Shown: positions 1-6,679 of the stretch, piece after piece
Layout: the number at the start of each line of letters is the position of its first letter
Position numbering within the stretch: the first letter of the stretch is position 1
NCBI GenBank assembly: GCA_919901335.1
Contig: CAKKOZ010000009.1
Coordinates: 1 to 6,893 of the forward strand
Source of the DNA: Nitrospiria bacterium
GTDB lineage: Bacteria > Nitrospirota > Nitrospiria > JACQBZ01
DNA length: 6,893 nt
Reading direction: 5' to 3'
The notes under the pieces: model-generated
The model's input: the letters and a program-made list of their open reading frames with translations, nothing else
Told to the model about the DNA's origin: nothing
Databases searched by the model: none
Translations under genes and position numbers: made by a program

Positions 1-1902
1 CATGTTACCGTGATCACGCAGGAGGATATCCAAAAATCGAACGCGACCAACGTCGGTGATCTTCTCGGGACCGAGTCCGGGCTCTGGGTCGCGAACACGA
101 GCGGATCGACGCCGTCCGGGATTTTAATTGACGGCCGCGGCTTCAACAACGGCGGCGGCAACGGCAGCCGCGTGTTGGTTCTGATCGACGGCCGCCGATC
201 CAATCTACCGGATACCAGCAATCCGGACTGGGCCGCGATTCCGGTTGAGTCCATCGAGCGGATCGAAATCGTACGAGGATCCTCCGCGGCCCTCTACGGC
301 GACAATGCCGTGGCCGGAGTGATCAACATCATCACCAAACAGGGAGCGGCAGGATCGGCTTCGCGGTATTCGCTTGAAACGGGAAGTTACGGTTACTGGA
401 ATCGGAAAGCAGCCATCTCAGGGCGGAACGCCGCTTTGTCGTATTACTTCCACGGAGGGTATGAATCGACCGACGGGTTCCGAGAAAACAGCGATTACCG
501 GGCCTCCAACTACGTCGGCAACTTCGGTTATAAAATAAGCGATTTTTCAACGATCCGCCTTCGCTCCAGTTACCTGAGCAACGAGCGTCTCCTGCCCGGC
601 AGCCTCACGATGGATGAGATTGCAACGGTGGGCCGGGATGGATCGGTGACGAATGAGGATCATGGCGGGACCCGCCAGGCTGGGTATGATATCGGTTTTG
701 ATTCGTATCTTAACAAGAATCAATGGATCGAATTGACCGGGGGGCAGATGTTGCGCGGGGAAGATTCCCGCATCACGATTCCGGATGCCGGCACCACGGA
801 TCTGGGGGGTGACAGTCGATCCACCCAGCTAACCGGAAAATACCGCATCATCGGCCGTCTGGCCGGACGTGAAAATCGTTTCATCCTGGGAACGGATCTG
901 ATCAAGGAGACCGTCCGGGCCCAAAGTTCTAACAACTATCCGGATCCGTCTTTTCCGTACGTCGTCACGGAAACGACGGACTACGAGCGCCGGTTGATCG
1001 GGGCCTATGCAAATGAGGAATTCTCCATCGCTCCGACCTTGATTCTCACACTGGCCGGCCGGATGGACTGGTCCGGCTTTCAATTCTCACAAACGAGCAC
1101 GGATCTGACGACCGGTACGGTGACCGACGCTTCCGGCGACCGGTCGTTCCGAGTCTGGAGTCCGAAGGTCGGGCTGACCTATCTCACCTCTCCGGTGACA
1201 AGCCTGTACGCGACCTGGTCCCGAAGCGTTCGGTTCCCGAACCGGGATGAGCTGACCGGATTCTTCGGAATCACGCCTGAACTGGACCCGGAGCGTGCGA
1301 TGACGGTCGAGATGGGAAACAAGATCCTGATCGGAAACCGGTTCGATGGATCCCTGTCCGTCTTTCGAACCGATATGAAGAACGAGATTCTCTATATCCC
1401 GCCGGCCGTCGGCGATTTCGCGTTCGGGGAGAATCAGAACCTTCCCGAAGTGCGTCACGATGGAGTGGAGGCTTCGGCTAAAATTCGATATAGCGAAACG
1501 GTGAGCCTGAAGGGCGGCTATACCGTAACCCGAACCGAGATCCAGGAGGGCCTTTATCAAGGCCGCGAGCTGCCGATTACCCCGAGGCACGCCGGGACTG
1601 CTGGCGTGGACTGGGGGCGGGAGAAGGGTTGGCTGCTGTCCACGATGGGCCGTTTTGTCGGTCAACGGATCCTGGCGAATGATCTTGCGAACAATCAGGA
1701 AGAACTGCCCGCTTATGTGGTGATCGACGTCCGCATAAACTATCGCGGGGATAAGCTGGAGACCTTTTTCGGCGTGAACAACGCACTGAACCGAGAGTAC
1801 GAAGATTTCGGCGGGGTCGGGGGCTTCCCGTTCGGAGACCGTATCGGATTCAATCCCTCACCGGGACGGAATTATCTCGGAGGCATCACGCTCCGATTTT
1901 GA
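1..1902 (+). CDS. TonB-dependent outer-membrane receptor, BtuB-like, 5'-truncated
   Basis: Outer-membrane ligand-gated channel that imports a scarce nutrient using TonB-ExbBD energy. The reading frame is open from base 1 (HVT before the GTG at 10), so the true start, signal peptide and TonB box lie outside the window. The GTG at 10 should not be taken as the start. The plug domain spans roughly bases 1-340: the VTVITQEDIQ opening, then VLVLIDGRR (about 175-205), then IERIEIVRGSSAALYG with NIITK (about 256-340). The rest reads as a 22-strand-type beta-barrel with alternating aromatic residues, ending in ITLRF, the C-terminal Phe expected for outer-membrane insertion. The layout matches BtuB and other TonB receptors. 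Cobalamin is inferred as ligand mainly because the next two genes are cobalamin genes; another corrinoid, a siderophore or heme cannot be excluded from sequence alone. It is the first visible gene of the operon. Confidence 0.93.
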   Translation, partial: HVTVITQEDIQKSNATNVGDLLGTESGLWVANTSGSTPSGILIDGRGFNNGGGNGSRVLVLIDGRRSNLPDTSNPDWAAIPVESIERIEIVRGSSAALYGDNAVAGVINIITKQGAAGSASRYSLETGSYGYWNRKAAISGRNAALSYYFHGGYESTDGFRENSDYRASNYVGNFGYKISDFSTIRLRSSYLSNERLLPGSLTMDEIATVGRDGSVTNEDHGGTRQAGYDIGFDSYLNKNQWIELTGGQMLRGEDSRITIPDAGTTDLGGDSRSTQLTGKYRIIGRLAGRENRFILGTDLIKETVRAQSSNNYPDPSFPYVVTETTDYERRLIGAYANEEFSIAPTLILTLAGRMDWSGFQFSQTSTDLTTGTVTDASGDRSFRVWSPKVGLTYLTSPVTSLYATWSRSVRFPNRDELTGFFGITPELDPERAMTVEMGNKILIGNRFDGSLSVFRTDMKNEILYIPPAVGDFAFGENQNLPEVRHDGVEASAKIRYSETVSLKGGYTVTRTEIQEGLYQGRELPITPRHAGTAGVDWGREKGWLLSTMGRFVGQRILANDLANNQEELPAYVVIDVRINYRGDKLETFFGVNNALNREYEDFGGVGGFPFGDRIGFNPSPGRNYLGGITLRF

Positions 1903-1903
1903 C

Positions 1904-1908
1904 GGAGG
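1904..1908 (+). promoter_or_regulatory. Ribosome-binding site of the BtuF-like gene
   Basis: GGAGG begins two bases after the stop codon of the receptor gene and sits 7 bases before the GTG at 1916. It supports this rare start codon over any downstream ATG. Confidence 0.8.
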
Positions 1909-1915
1909 ATGAAGA

Positions 1916-2878
1916 GTGAAGATTGTCTCCTTTCTCCCCAGCGCGACCGAGATGGTATTTGCGTTAGGTCTGGGCGACCGGCTCGTTGGCGTCACCCATG
2001 AATGCGACTACCCGGAAGGGGCCAAAACCAAACCGGTCGTGGTCCGAAGCGCGATCGAGACCAAGGGTTTAAACCCGCGACAGATTGATGAGGCCGTCAG
2101 CCGCATGCTCAAGGCCGGCCAGAGTCTCTATACCGTGGACGAAACGCTGCTGAAGGAGCTGGCACCGGACCTGATCCTTACCCAAGACCTTTGCCAAGTC
2201 TGCGCGCCGTCCGGCAACGAGATCGGGCGGGTCTTAAACTTTCTCCCAAAGCCGCCTCAGATCGTCTATCTGACTCCGACCTGTCTTGAGGAAATTTTTG
2301 ACAATATCCGACAGGTGGGTGAGGCCACGAGTCGGACCGCGGAGGCGATCGAGTTAGTCCAGGGCCTTCAAAGACGGGTACAGGCCGTTGCGGATCAGGC
2401 CCGGCCTCTCTCAACGCGGCCTCGTGTCTTCTGCATGGAGTGGCTCTCGCCGCCTTACAATGCCGGTCACTGGATGCCGGAACTGGTGGAGCTGGCCGGC
2501 GGACAGGACAAACTGGCCCGAAAAGGGCGGGACTCCGTACGAATCTCCTGGGAGCGGATTCTTGATTATGCTCCGGAGGTCTTTATCTTGTGTCCCTGCG
2601 GATTCCATTTGGAGGAGGCAGTGCGGCAAGCCCGTCTTCTCACGCGCTATCCGGACTGGAGGCGCCTCCCGGCGATTCAAAACGGGCGGGTGTATGCCGT
2701 GGATGCGAGCAGTTATTTCGCCCGGCCGGGCCCCCGCATTGTGGATGGACTGGAACTGATGGCGGCCATGATCCATCCCGAAGCCTTCTCATGGTCCGGT
2801 CCGGCCACGGCCTTCCGGTCTTTAACCCTGGAGGAACTCAACCATGCGGATCACGAAAGTCTACACGCGAACGGGTGA
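1916..2878 (+). CDS. BtuF-like cobalamin-binding protein (ABC substrate-binding fold)
   Basis: Belongs to the periplasmic-binding-protein family of BtuF, which hands vitamin B12 to the BtuCD importer. In the 320-residue product, IVSFLPSATEMVFALGLGDR (3-22) and VGVTHECDYP (24-33) are the N-terminal lobe signature. DLILTQDLCQVCAPSG (85-100), GHWMPELVELAGG (184-196), the CPCGF stretch (226-230) and NGRVYAVDASSYFARPGPR (256-274) are typical of the 'cobalamin-binding protein' subgroup. The GTG start is set by GGAGG 7 bases upstream and by alignment of the first beta strand to residue 3. E. coli BtuF is about 266 residues and exported; this one is longer at the C-terminus and shows no signal peptide or lipobox, so it may be cytoplasmic. 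The cysteines (30, 93, 96, 226, 228) would also suit a reducing compartment. It is co-transcribed with the receptor and adenosyltransferase. B12 binding is inferred from family and context. Confidence 0.9.
   Translation: MKIVSFLPSATEMVFALGLGDRLVGVTHECDYPEGAKTKPVVVRSAIETKGLNPRQIDEAVSRMLKAGQSLYTVDETLLKELAPDLILTQDLCQVCAPSGNEIGRVLNFLPKPPQIVYLTPTCLEEIFDNIRQVGEATSRTAEAIELVQGLQRRVQAVADQARPLSTRPRVFCMEWLSPPYNAGHWMPELVELAGGQDKLARKGRDSVRISWERILDYAPEVFILCPCGFHLEEAVRQARLLTRYPDWRRLPAIQNGRVYAVDASSYFARPGPRIVDGLELMAAMIHPEAFSWSGPATAFRSLTLEELNHADHESLHANG
2830..2834 (+). promoter_or_regulatory. Ribosome-binding site of the adenosyltransferase gene
   Basis: GGAGG lies inside the end of the BtuF-like gene, 9 bases before the ATG at 2844. 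It supports a true 35-base gene overlap rather than a later start. Confidence 0.75.
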
Positions 2879-3425
2879 TAAAGGTCAGACCGGTCTCGCC
2901 GGGGGACAACGGATCCCGAAAGACCACCCCCGCATTGAAACCTATGGAACGGTGGACGAGCTGAATTCGGTGGTGGGTCTTGTGCGGGCGTTTAACCGAC
3001 CGCTCATGAAGCGGCTCCCGCAGTCCCGGACGCTTGAGATCGAGCTTCACCGTGTCCAGAACCGTCTTTTTGACATCGGCGGGCTGCTTGCGACCTTATC
3101 CAAAGATCAGAAGCGATTCAAGAGGATGCCGCGGATCGCATCCAAAGAGGTTGTCCATTTGGAAAAATTGATGGATGCCTGCCAGATGGATCTAAAACCC
3201 CTGGAGGAATTTGTTTTGCCGACCGGCGGTCCGGTGACGGCCTTTCTTCATCTGGGCCGGACGGTCTGCCGTCGCGCCGAGCGGCTTTGCGTTAGGCTGA
3301 ACCGCAAGGAAAGGATTGATCCGGAGATCCTAAAGTACCTTAATCGTCTGAGCGACGCTTTCTTCGTGCTGGCCCGGTGGATCGGCCGCGCGCAGGGGGA
3401 GCGTGAGACGCTTTGGGAGCGCTGA
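2844..3425 (+). CDS. pduO: PduO-type cob(I)alamin adenosyltransferase
   Basis: Transfers the 5'-deoxyadenosyl group of ATP to cob(I)alamin or cob(I)yrinic acid a,c-diamide, giving the coenzyme form of B12; a cytoplasmic enzyme, usually a trimer. The 193 residues match the family length. Signatures: VYTRTGDKGQTGL (6-18), the N-terminal ATP-binding segment; RIETYGTVDELNSVVG (30-45); FVLPTGGP (123-130); RTVCRRAERLCV (139-150), with the conserved arginines; and YLNRLSDAFFVLAR (165-178). The N-terminus MRITKVYTRTGD is where family members normally begin, so the ATG is secure although it overlaps the previous gene by 35 bases in another frame. Unlike CobA/BtuR-type enzymes it has no P-loop. Its place after a receptor and a binding protein suggests that imported corrinoid is adenosylated directly. 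The short basic C-terminal tail has no recognisable extra domain. Confidence 0.95.
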   Translation: MRITKVYTRTGDKGQTGLAGGQRIPKDHPRIETYGTVDELNSVVGLVRAFNRPLMKRLPQSRTLEIELHRVQNRLFDIGGLLATLSKDQKRFKRMPRIASKEVVHLEKLMDACQMDLKPLEEFVLPTGGPVTAFLHLGRTVCRRAERLCVRLNRKERIDPEILKYLNRLSDAFFVLARWIGRAQGERETLWER

Positions 3426-3435
3426 GCGTCGGACG

Positions 3436-3464
3436 TTGCAACAGGCCGCCCATTCCCGTATAAT
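3436..3464 (+). promoter_or_regulatory. Sigma70-type promoter of yacG, predicted leaderless
   Basis: TTGCAA (3436-3441, 4 of 6 consensus bases) and a perfect TATAAT (3459-3464) are separated by exactly 17 bases. With the -10 element ending at -7, position +1 falls on base 3471, the A of the yacG ATG. The stretch between TATAAT and the ATG has no Shine-Dalgarno sequence, in keeping with a leaderless mRNA. It begins 11 bases after the adenosyltransferase stop, making yacG a separate unit. Confidence 0.6.
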
Positions 3465-3470
3465 TCTTCC

Positions 3471-3665
3471 ATGAGCAGCCGTTGCCCCATCTGTCGGAAA
3501 CCCGTGGAATGGGAAACCAACCCGTTTCGGCCGTTCTGTTCCGAGCGCTGCCGCTTGATCGATCTTGGAAACTGGTCCATGGGAAAATACCAGATCAACA
3601 CGGAAGACAAACCTGAGGAGCCCGTATCTCCCAATCCCGACGATGCCGAAATTCATAACGGTTAA
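3471..3665 (+). CDS. yacG: DNA gyrase inhibitor YacG (zinc protein)
   Basis: Small zinc-binding protein that in E. coli binds the C-terminal part of GyrB and blocks DNA binding by gyrase. The 64 residues match the family length (65 in E. coli). The zinc site is C5-x2-C8 and C23-x3-C27 within CPICRKPVEW and FRPFCSERCRLIDLGNW, followed by the acidic, probably disordered tail EDKPEEPVSPNPDDAE. All four ligands are present. The ATG at 3471 gives the standard N-terminus MSSRCPIC. There is no ribosome-binding site, and the promoter's predicted start is the ATG itself. In many proteobacteria yacG lies beside coaE; here it is followed by an unknown membrane-protein gene that overlaps it by 23 bases. 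Identification is firm; the physiological role is known only from relatives. Confidence 0.95.
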   Translation: MSSRCPICRKPVEWETNPFRPFCSERCRLIDLGNWSMGKYQINTEDKPEEPVSPNPDDAEIHNG

Positions 3666-4167
3666 AAAAGCGGAGCATGAACAGCAACAGGCCACCCGGT
3701 ATCTGAAAAACTCGTTGGTGCAGTCTTCCGCACTGATCGGACTGATCTCGCTGATACTGGGCTACGGGGGCGTGATCTATTTGTTTTTCAAGGACCGGCC
3801 CATGACGGAGCTTCTGACCCACAGCCTGGTCCTGCTCTGCGCCGGTCTTGCGTTGGGTGTTTCTCAGGGCGCCTATCAGCATTATCTCTTCAAATCTCAT
3901 CCGGAATGTTTTTCCGATCGCATGCGGAGAACCGAGTTGCGACTGTCCGGCCAGGTCAAAAAAATGAAAAAGATCGGAGACCCGGTGCGCGTCGAACATG
4001 CAGGGCGCTGGGCCGTGCCGTATCTTTATTTCCTGGGGTGGGCCGGTTTCATTGGTCTGGTGGTTCTTTATACGCCGAAGCTGAATACCTTCTCGTCCAT
4101 TTTTCTCCTCCTGGCCGGTTTCCACAACGCGCGGTTCTTCTACCTGAAGCGGCTGATCAAGAAATAG
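3643..4167 (+). CDS. Uncharacterised four-helix inner-membrane protein
   Basis: I do not recognise this family. The 174-residue product starts with a charged, Gln-rich segment (KKAEHEQQQATRYLK, 8-22), followed by hydrophobic stretches at about 27-49, 57-79, 126-144 and 149-167. A basic 45-residue loop lies between helices 2 and 3 (RMRRTELRLSGQVKKMKK, 93-110), and the protein ends in a basic tail (KRLIKK). By the positive-inside rule, both ends and the central loop would face the cytoplasm. The ATG at 3643 is preferred because an upstream in-frame ATG at 3565 would overlap yacG by about 100 bases and add a non-hydrophobic, shadow-like stretch; the next in-frame ATG falls after helix 1. No clear ribosome-binding site is visible, so translation may be coupled to yacG. 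The reading frame is intact and ends 14 bases from the convergent lptG stop. Confidence 0.8.
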   Translation: MPKFITVKKAEHEQQQATRYLKNSLVQSSALIGLISLILGYGGVIYLFFKDRPMTELLTHSLVLLCAGLALGVSQGAYQHYLFKSHPECFSDRMRRTELRLSGQVKKMKKIGDPVRVEHAGRWAVPYLYFLGWAGFIGLVVLYTPKLNTFSSIFLLLAGFHNARFFYLKRLIKK

Positions 4168-4181
4168 CGGCGCCGGATCTC

Positions 4182-5264
4182 CTACTGCCGGATTCCTAGG
4201 TAGAGGTATATCCCAACCGAGAGGAAGAGCAGGTTGGCGAACACGCCGGCCAGGAGCGGCGGGATCAGGCCGGCGTGGCCCAGCGAAAGCGCGACGGAAT
4301 GGACGACCCAGTAACAACCGGCAATCAATAGACTGATTCCAACCCCCCGCGCGACCCCCCGCGACCTTGTTTCCACCAACCCAAAAGGAATCGCGATCAG
4401 TGTCATTACAAAGTTGACGAAGGGGAATGAGATCTTGTTGTAAAGGTCCACGCGGAACCGGTCGACATTGTAGCCATCTTTGGACAGGCGTTTGATGTAT
4501 TTCCGGAGCTCGGAAAATTTCATTTTATCCGTATCCACATCCAGCCCTTTGAACTCTTCCGGTTTTCTCCGCAGCGCGGCCGCCTCCTTCTCGAACGTGC
4601 TTTCGGTCATGACGCCATCGGCCGAGAACCGACGGATCCGGCCTTCGTACATCATCCAGGTTCCGTTTTCATACTGGATCCGTTTGGTCTCGATGGCCTC
4701 TTCCAGCGTGAAGTCGGCTCGAAGCGTGTAGAGGGTCACATCGTGCAGCACGCGTTGGATCGAATCGGCGAAACCGATATTGAGGAAGGTGTGCCGTCCG
4801 TCCCGCAACCAGAGCCGGTTTTGACCGTAATAGAACTGTTCCTGGGTTTTTTTGATCTTCACGGCCCGCACGAAGTCGGTTTTTTGCTTTGTGAGCGGAA
4901 TGAATGAAAGGCCGCCCGCGCCCAGGATCAGGCTCAGTACGAACGCAAAAATCAGGATCGGCGATGTGGCGTAGAGCAGGCTGATGCCGTTGCTTTTCAT
5001 CGCCACGATTTCATTCTGGCGAGACTGGAGGCCCAGGATGGCCAGCGTGGCGATCAGTAGCGCGATCGGCGTGATGTCGAAGACGATCTTCGGGATTTTG
5101 AGCGCGAAGTACAGAAGAATCATCGAGAACGAGGCGTCGTCTTGAATCATCCGCCCGATCTTTCCGAAGAAATCGATCGAGAGATAAACCAGAAGCAGCA
5201 TCGCCAGGCAGAGCGACAGGATTTTAAAATACTCGCGAAGGATGTATTTTAATAGGATAGACAC
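4182..5264 (-). CDS. lptG: LPS export ABC transporter permease LptG
   Basis: One of two inner-membrane permeases of LptB2FG, which extracts lipopolysaccharide from the inner membrane and passes it to LptC and the LptA bridge. The 360 residues show the LptF/LptG architecture. Three N-terminal helices (about 13-33, 47-79 and 97-118) are followed by a soluble periplasmic beta-jellyroll domain (about 125-265) and three C-terminal helices (about 275-297, 305-325, 332-357). SRQNEIVAMKSNGIS (81-95) is the cytoplasmic coupling helix that docks on LptB; E85 is the conserved acidic residue. YNKISFPFVNFVMTLIAIPFG is the family signature before helix 4. The start is GTG at 5264; no other start in this frame fits, since the frame runs upstream into a stop shared with the end of lptF. 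It lies 15 bases after lptF and is co-transcribed with it. The assignment to LptG rather than LptF rests on gene order and the NEIVAMKSNGIS motif. Confidence 0.92.
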   Translation of the reverse strand: MSILLKYILREYFKILSLCLAMLLLVYLSIDFFGKIGRMIQDDASFSMILLYFALKIPKIVFDITPIALLIATLAILGLQSRQNEIVAMKSNGISLLYATSPILIFAFVLSLILGAGGLSFIPLTKQKTDFVRAVKIKKTQEQFYYGQNRLWLRDGRHTFLNIGFADSIQRVLHDVTLYTLRADFTLEEAIETKRIQYENGTWMMYEGRIRRFSADGVMTESTFEKEAAALRRKPEEFKGLDVDTDKMKFSELRKYIKRLSKDGYNVDRFRVDLYNKISFPFVNFVMTLIAIPFGLVETRSRGVARGVGISLLIAGCYWVVHSVALSLGHAGLIPPLLAGVFANLLFLSVGIYLYLGIRQ

Positions 5265-5279
5265 AGTCCGCTCATTGTA

Positions 5280-6404
5280 TTATCGTCCGCCGGATCGGAA
5301 CCATCGGGTGAACAGACCGCGGGTTGATCCCGCAAGCAGGAAAACCGCCACGACGGCCATGATCAGATTGGGGAGCCAGGCGGCGGCCAGCGGCGTGGTG
5401 ACCCTCGAGGTGACCAGGAAATCCGCGATGATCATGAACAGGTAATAAATCAGCGCCATGGCGATGCCGAGGGCGAAACCGCCGAGCCGGCCGCTCTGTT
5501 GGATGGCAAGACCCAGTGGAACCCCGATCATCCCAAAAATCAGACAGGAAAAGGGGAAGGCGTAGGTTTTGTAATGTTCCTCCAGCGCCCTCAGCTCGCG
5601 TCGCTCCAGCGTCTGAGCGCCGGCTGACTTTGCCTTGATCTGCCGGATGTCCAGCGCGCCGCCTTTCCCGGATGCGCGTTTGAGCGCGGCGGCCAGATCC
5701 AGCTTGAACTCGTATCGTCCAAAGGTGATCCATTGATACCGGGGTGGGTTTCCGCTTTCCTGATGCTGGCTGCCGTTGAGCAACCGAAGGCCGACCCGGT
5801 CCAAGGCCGGATCGTTGAGGATCATCCCTTCCTGGGCCAGGATCAGGGCGGGCTGGGCGGCGTCCCGGAGGTCGTAAATCACGACGCCTCTGAGCTGGGT
5901 GGGCGTCGGCATCTCGTCCACGTAGATCGTCATATTTTCCAGCGGTTCGTTGAAGATGCCGGGCTCCAATCCCAGGGAGAATTCCTGCTTCAGAATATCC
6001 ATCGCGGCCGACTTCATCGAACGGCCGACCCAGGGCTGGGCCCAGACCGACAGGCTGAACGTCAGCACAAATGCCAGAACCGTAAAGACGTGAACCGGAA
6101 CGACCAGCCGGGAAAGGCTGACCCCGCCGGCCATCAGGGCCGTGATTTCATGATCCGCCGTCAGACGGGAGAAACCGATGATCGTGGCGATCAAAACGCC
6201 CATGGGAATGGCGATCACCAAAAAGGTGGGGAGCAGATAGATGAAAATCTTGACGACGGTCGTGAACGAGACACCTTTGTTCAGAAACAGCTCCGTCAGC
6301 CGCACCATCTGTTCGGTGAGGAGGAGCATCGTCAAGGCCGAAAGGGTGAGCCCGAAAGGAACCAGGAGTTCAAGGAAGATATAACGATCGATGAGTTTTC
6401 CCAT
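5280..6404 (-). CDS. lptF: LPS export ABC transporter permease LptF
   Basis: Partner permease of LptG in the LptB2FG lipopolysaccharide extractor. The 374-residue protein opens with MGKLIDRYIFLELLVPF, the usual LptF start. Helices lie at about 12-35, 48-78 and 97-121, then a periplasmic jellyroll (about 125-275) and three C-terminal helices (about 283-303, 310-333 and 341-362). The coupling helix is LTADHEITALMAGGVSLSRL (81-100) with E86. FPFSCLIFGMIGVPLG precedes helix 5. The C-terminus is basic (RWFRSGGR). The ATG at 6404 fits the family N-terminus. The GAAGGG-like stretch ends only one base before it, too close for a normal ribosome-binding site, and the promoter predicts a 2-base leader. 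It is the first gene of the lptF-lptG operon; lptB, lptA and lptC are not in the window. Confidence 0.93.
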   Translation of the reverse strand: MGKLIDRYIFLELLVPFGLTLSALTMLLLTEQMVRLTELFLNKGVSFTTVVKIFIYLLPTFLVIAIPMGVLIATIIGFSRLTADHEITALMAGGVSLSRLVVPVHVFTVLAFVLTFSLSVWAQPWVGRSMKSAAMDILKQEFSLGLEPGIFNEPLENMTIYVDEMPTPTQLRGVVIYDLRDAAQPALILAQEGMILNDPALDRVGLRLLNGSQHQESGNPPRYQWITFGRYEFKLDLAAALKRASGKGGALDIRQIKAKSAGAQTLERRELRALEEHYKTYAFPFSCLIFGMIGVPLGLAIQQSGRLGGFALGIAMALIYYLFMIIADFLVTSRVTTPLAAAWLPNLIMAVVAVFLLAGSTRGLFTRWFRSGGR

Positions 6405-6412
6405 GCCCTTCT

Positions 6413-6441
6413 CTTATAACGGAATTCGACGGGTTTGTAAA
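6413..6441 (-). promoter_or_regulatory. Sigma70-type promoter of lptFG, near-leaderless
   Basis: Reading leftward on the minus strand, TTTACA (6441-6436, 5 of 6 consensus bases) and TATAAG (6418-6413, 5 of 6) are separated by 17 bases. Counting the end of the -10 element as -7 puts +1 at 6406, two bases before the lptF ATG (6404). Both elements and the spacer are near ideal, so the prediction is fairly good although untested. Confidence 0.6.
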
Positions 6442-6527
6442 GGGAGGATCAGGCTTCGCCTGTCCGAGCGCGGGGCGGGGGGGCATCGGAGGAACCGGGG
6501 TCATGTTTATCCGCATGGGCCCCCACC

Positions 6528-6533
6528 TATAAT
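6528..6533 (+). promoter_or_regulatory. Perfect -10 box, possible promoter of the right-end RNA
   Basis: TATAAT matches consensus at all six positions, with predicted +1 near 6540. The -35 region is weak (TTTATC at 6506-6511 with a 16-base spacer). A separate perfect TTGACA at 6571-6576 has only a poor -10 partner (TAGTTA or AGTTAT around 6594-6600). Either could start a rightward transcript that ends at the terminator at 6680-6711. Confidence 0.4.
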
Positions 6534-6559
6534 AGAGATCTCAATTGGCAGTATACGCC

Positions 6560-6625
6560 CGGAAAAAATATTGACAAGGTGGAATGACTGTGTTAGTTAT
6601 GAACCGGTTATCGTGTCAATATCCG
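6560..6625 (+). repeat. Inverted repeat / long hairpin
   Basis: ATATTGACA (6568-6576) and TGTCAATAT (6614-6622) are perfect 9-base inverted copies separated by 37 bases. Three more pairs, CGG (6560-6562) with CCG (6623-6625), continue the stem after a bulge of five A residues, for 12 pairs in total. The left arm contains a perfect TTGACA, so the repeat may act as an RNA stem or as a protein-binding operator over a promoter. The enclosed bases include the self-complementary AACCGGTT (6602-6609). Confidence 0.6.
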
Positions 6626-6679
6626 ATGAGAACGCCGGTGTATTTTGTAGATGGAAATGAGGCGAACTATTTTGATAAG

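Noticed and set aside
1087..1665. 192-codon open frame on the - strand inside the receptor gene
   Set aside because: Antisense shadow of the beta-barrel coding sequence, with no ribosome-binding site or recognisable motif.
4168..4181. Palindrome CGGCGCCG between the convergent stops of the membrane-protein gene and lptG
   Set aside because: Considered as a bidirectional terminator, but it is too short and has no T-run on either side.
3595..4317. 240-codon open frame on the - strand across the yacG / membrane-protein / lptG junction
   Set aside because: It overlaps three better-supported genes, has a Pro/Arg-rich composition and matches no family; it is a GC-driven shadow.
5733..6419. 228-codon open frame on the + strand opposite lptF
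   Set aside because: The product is hydrophilic and rich in His, Gln, Asp and Arg with no fold signature, as expected for the complement of a membrane-protein gene. The opposite strand has an unmistakable LptF.
6446..6465. Small hairpin with arms GGA-t-CAGGC and GCCTGTCC around TTC
   Set aside because: Considered as a leftward terminator upstream of lptF, but no T-run follows on either strand; it could be chance or a remnant of a dispersed repeat.
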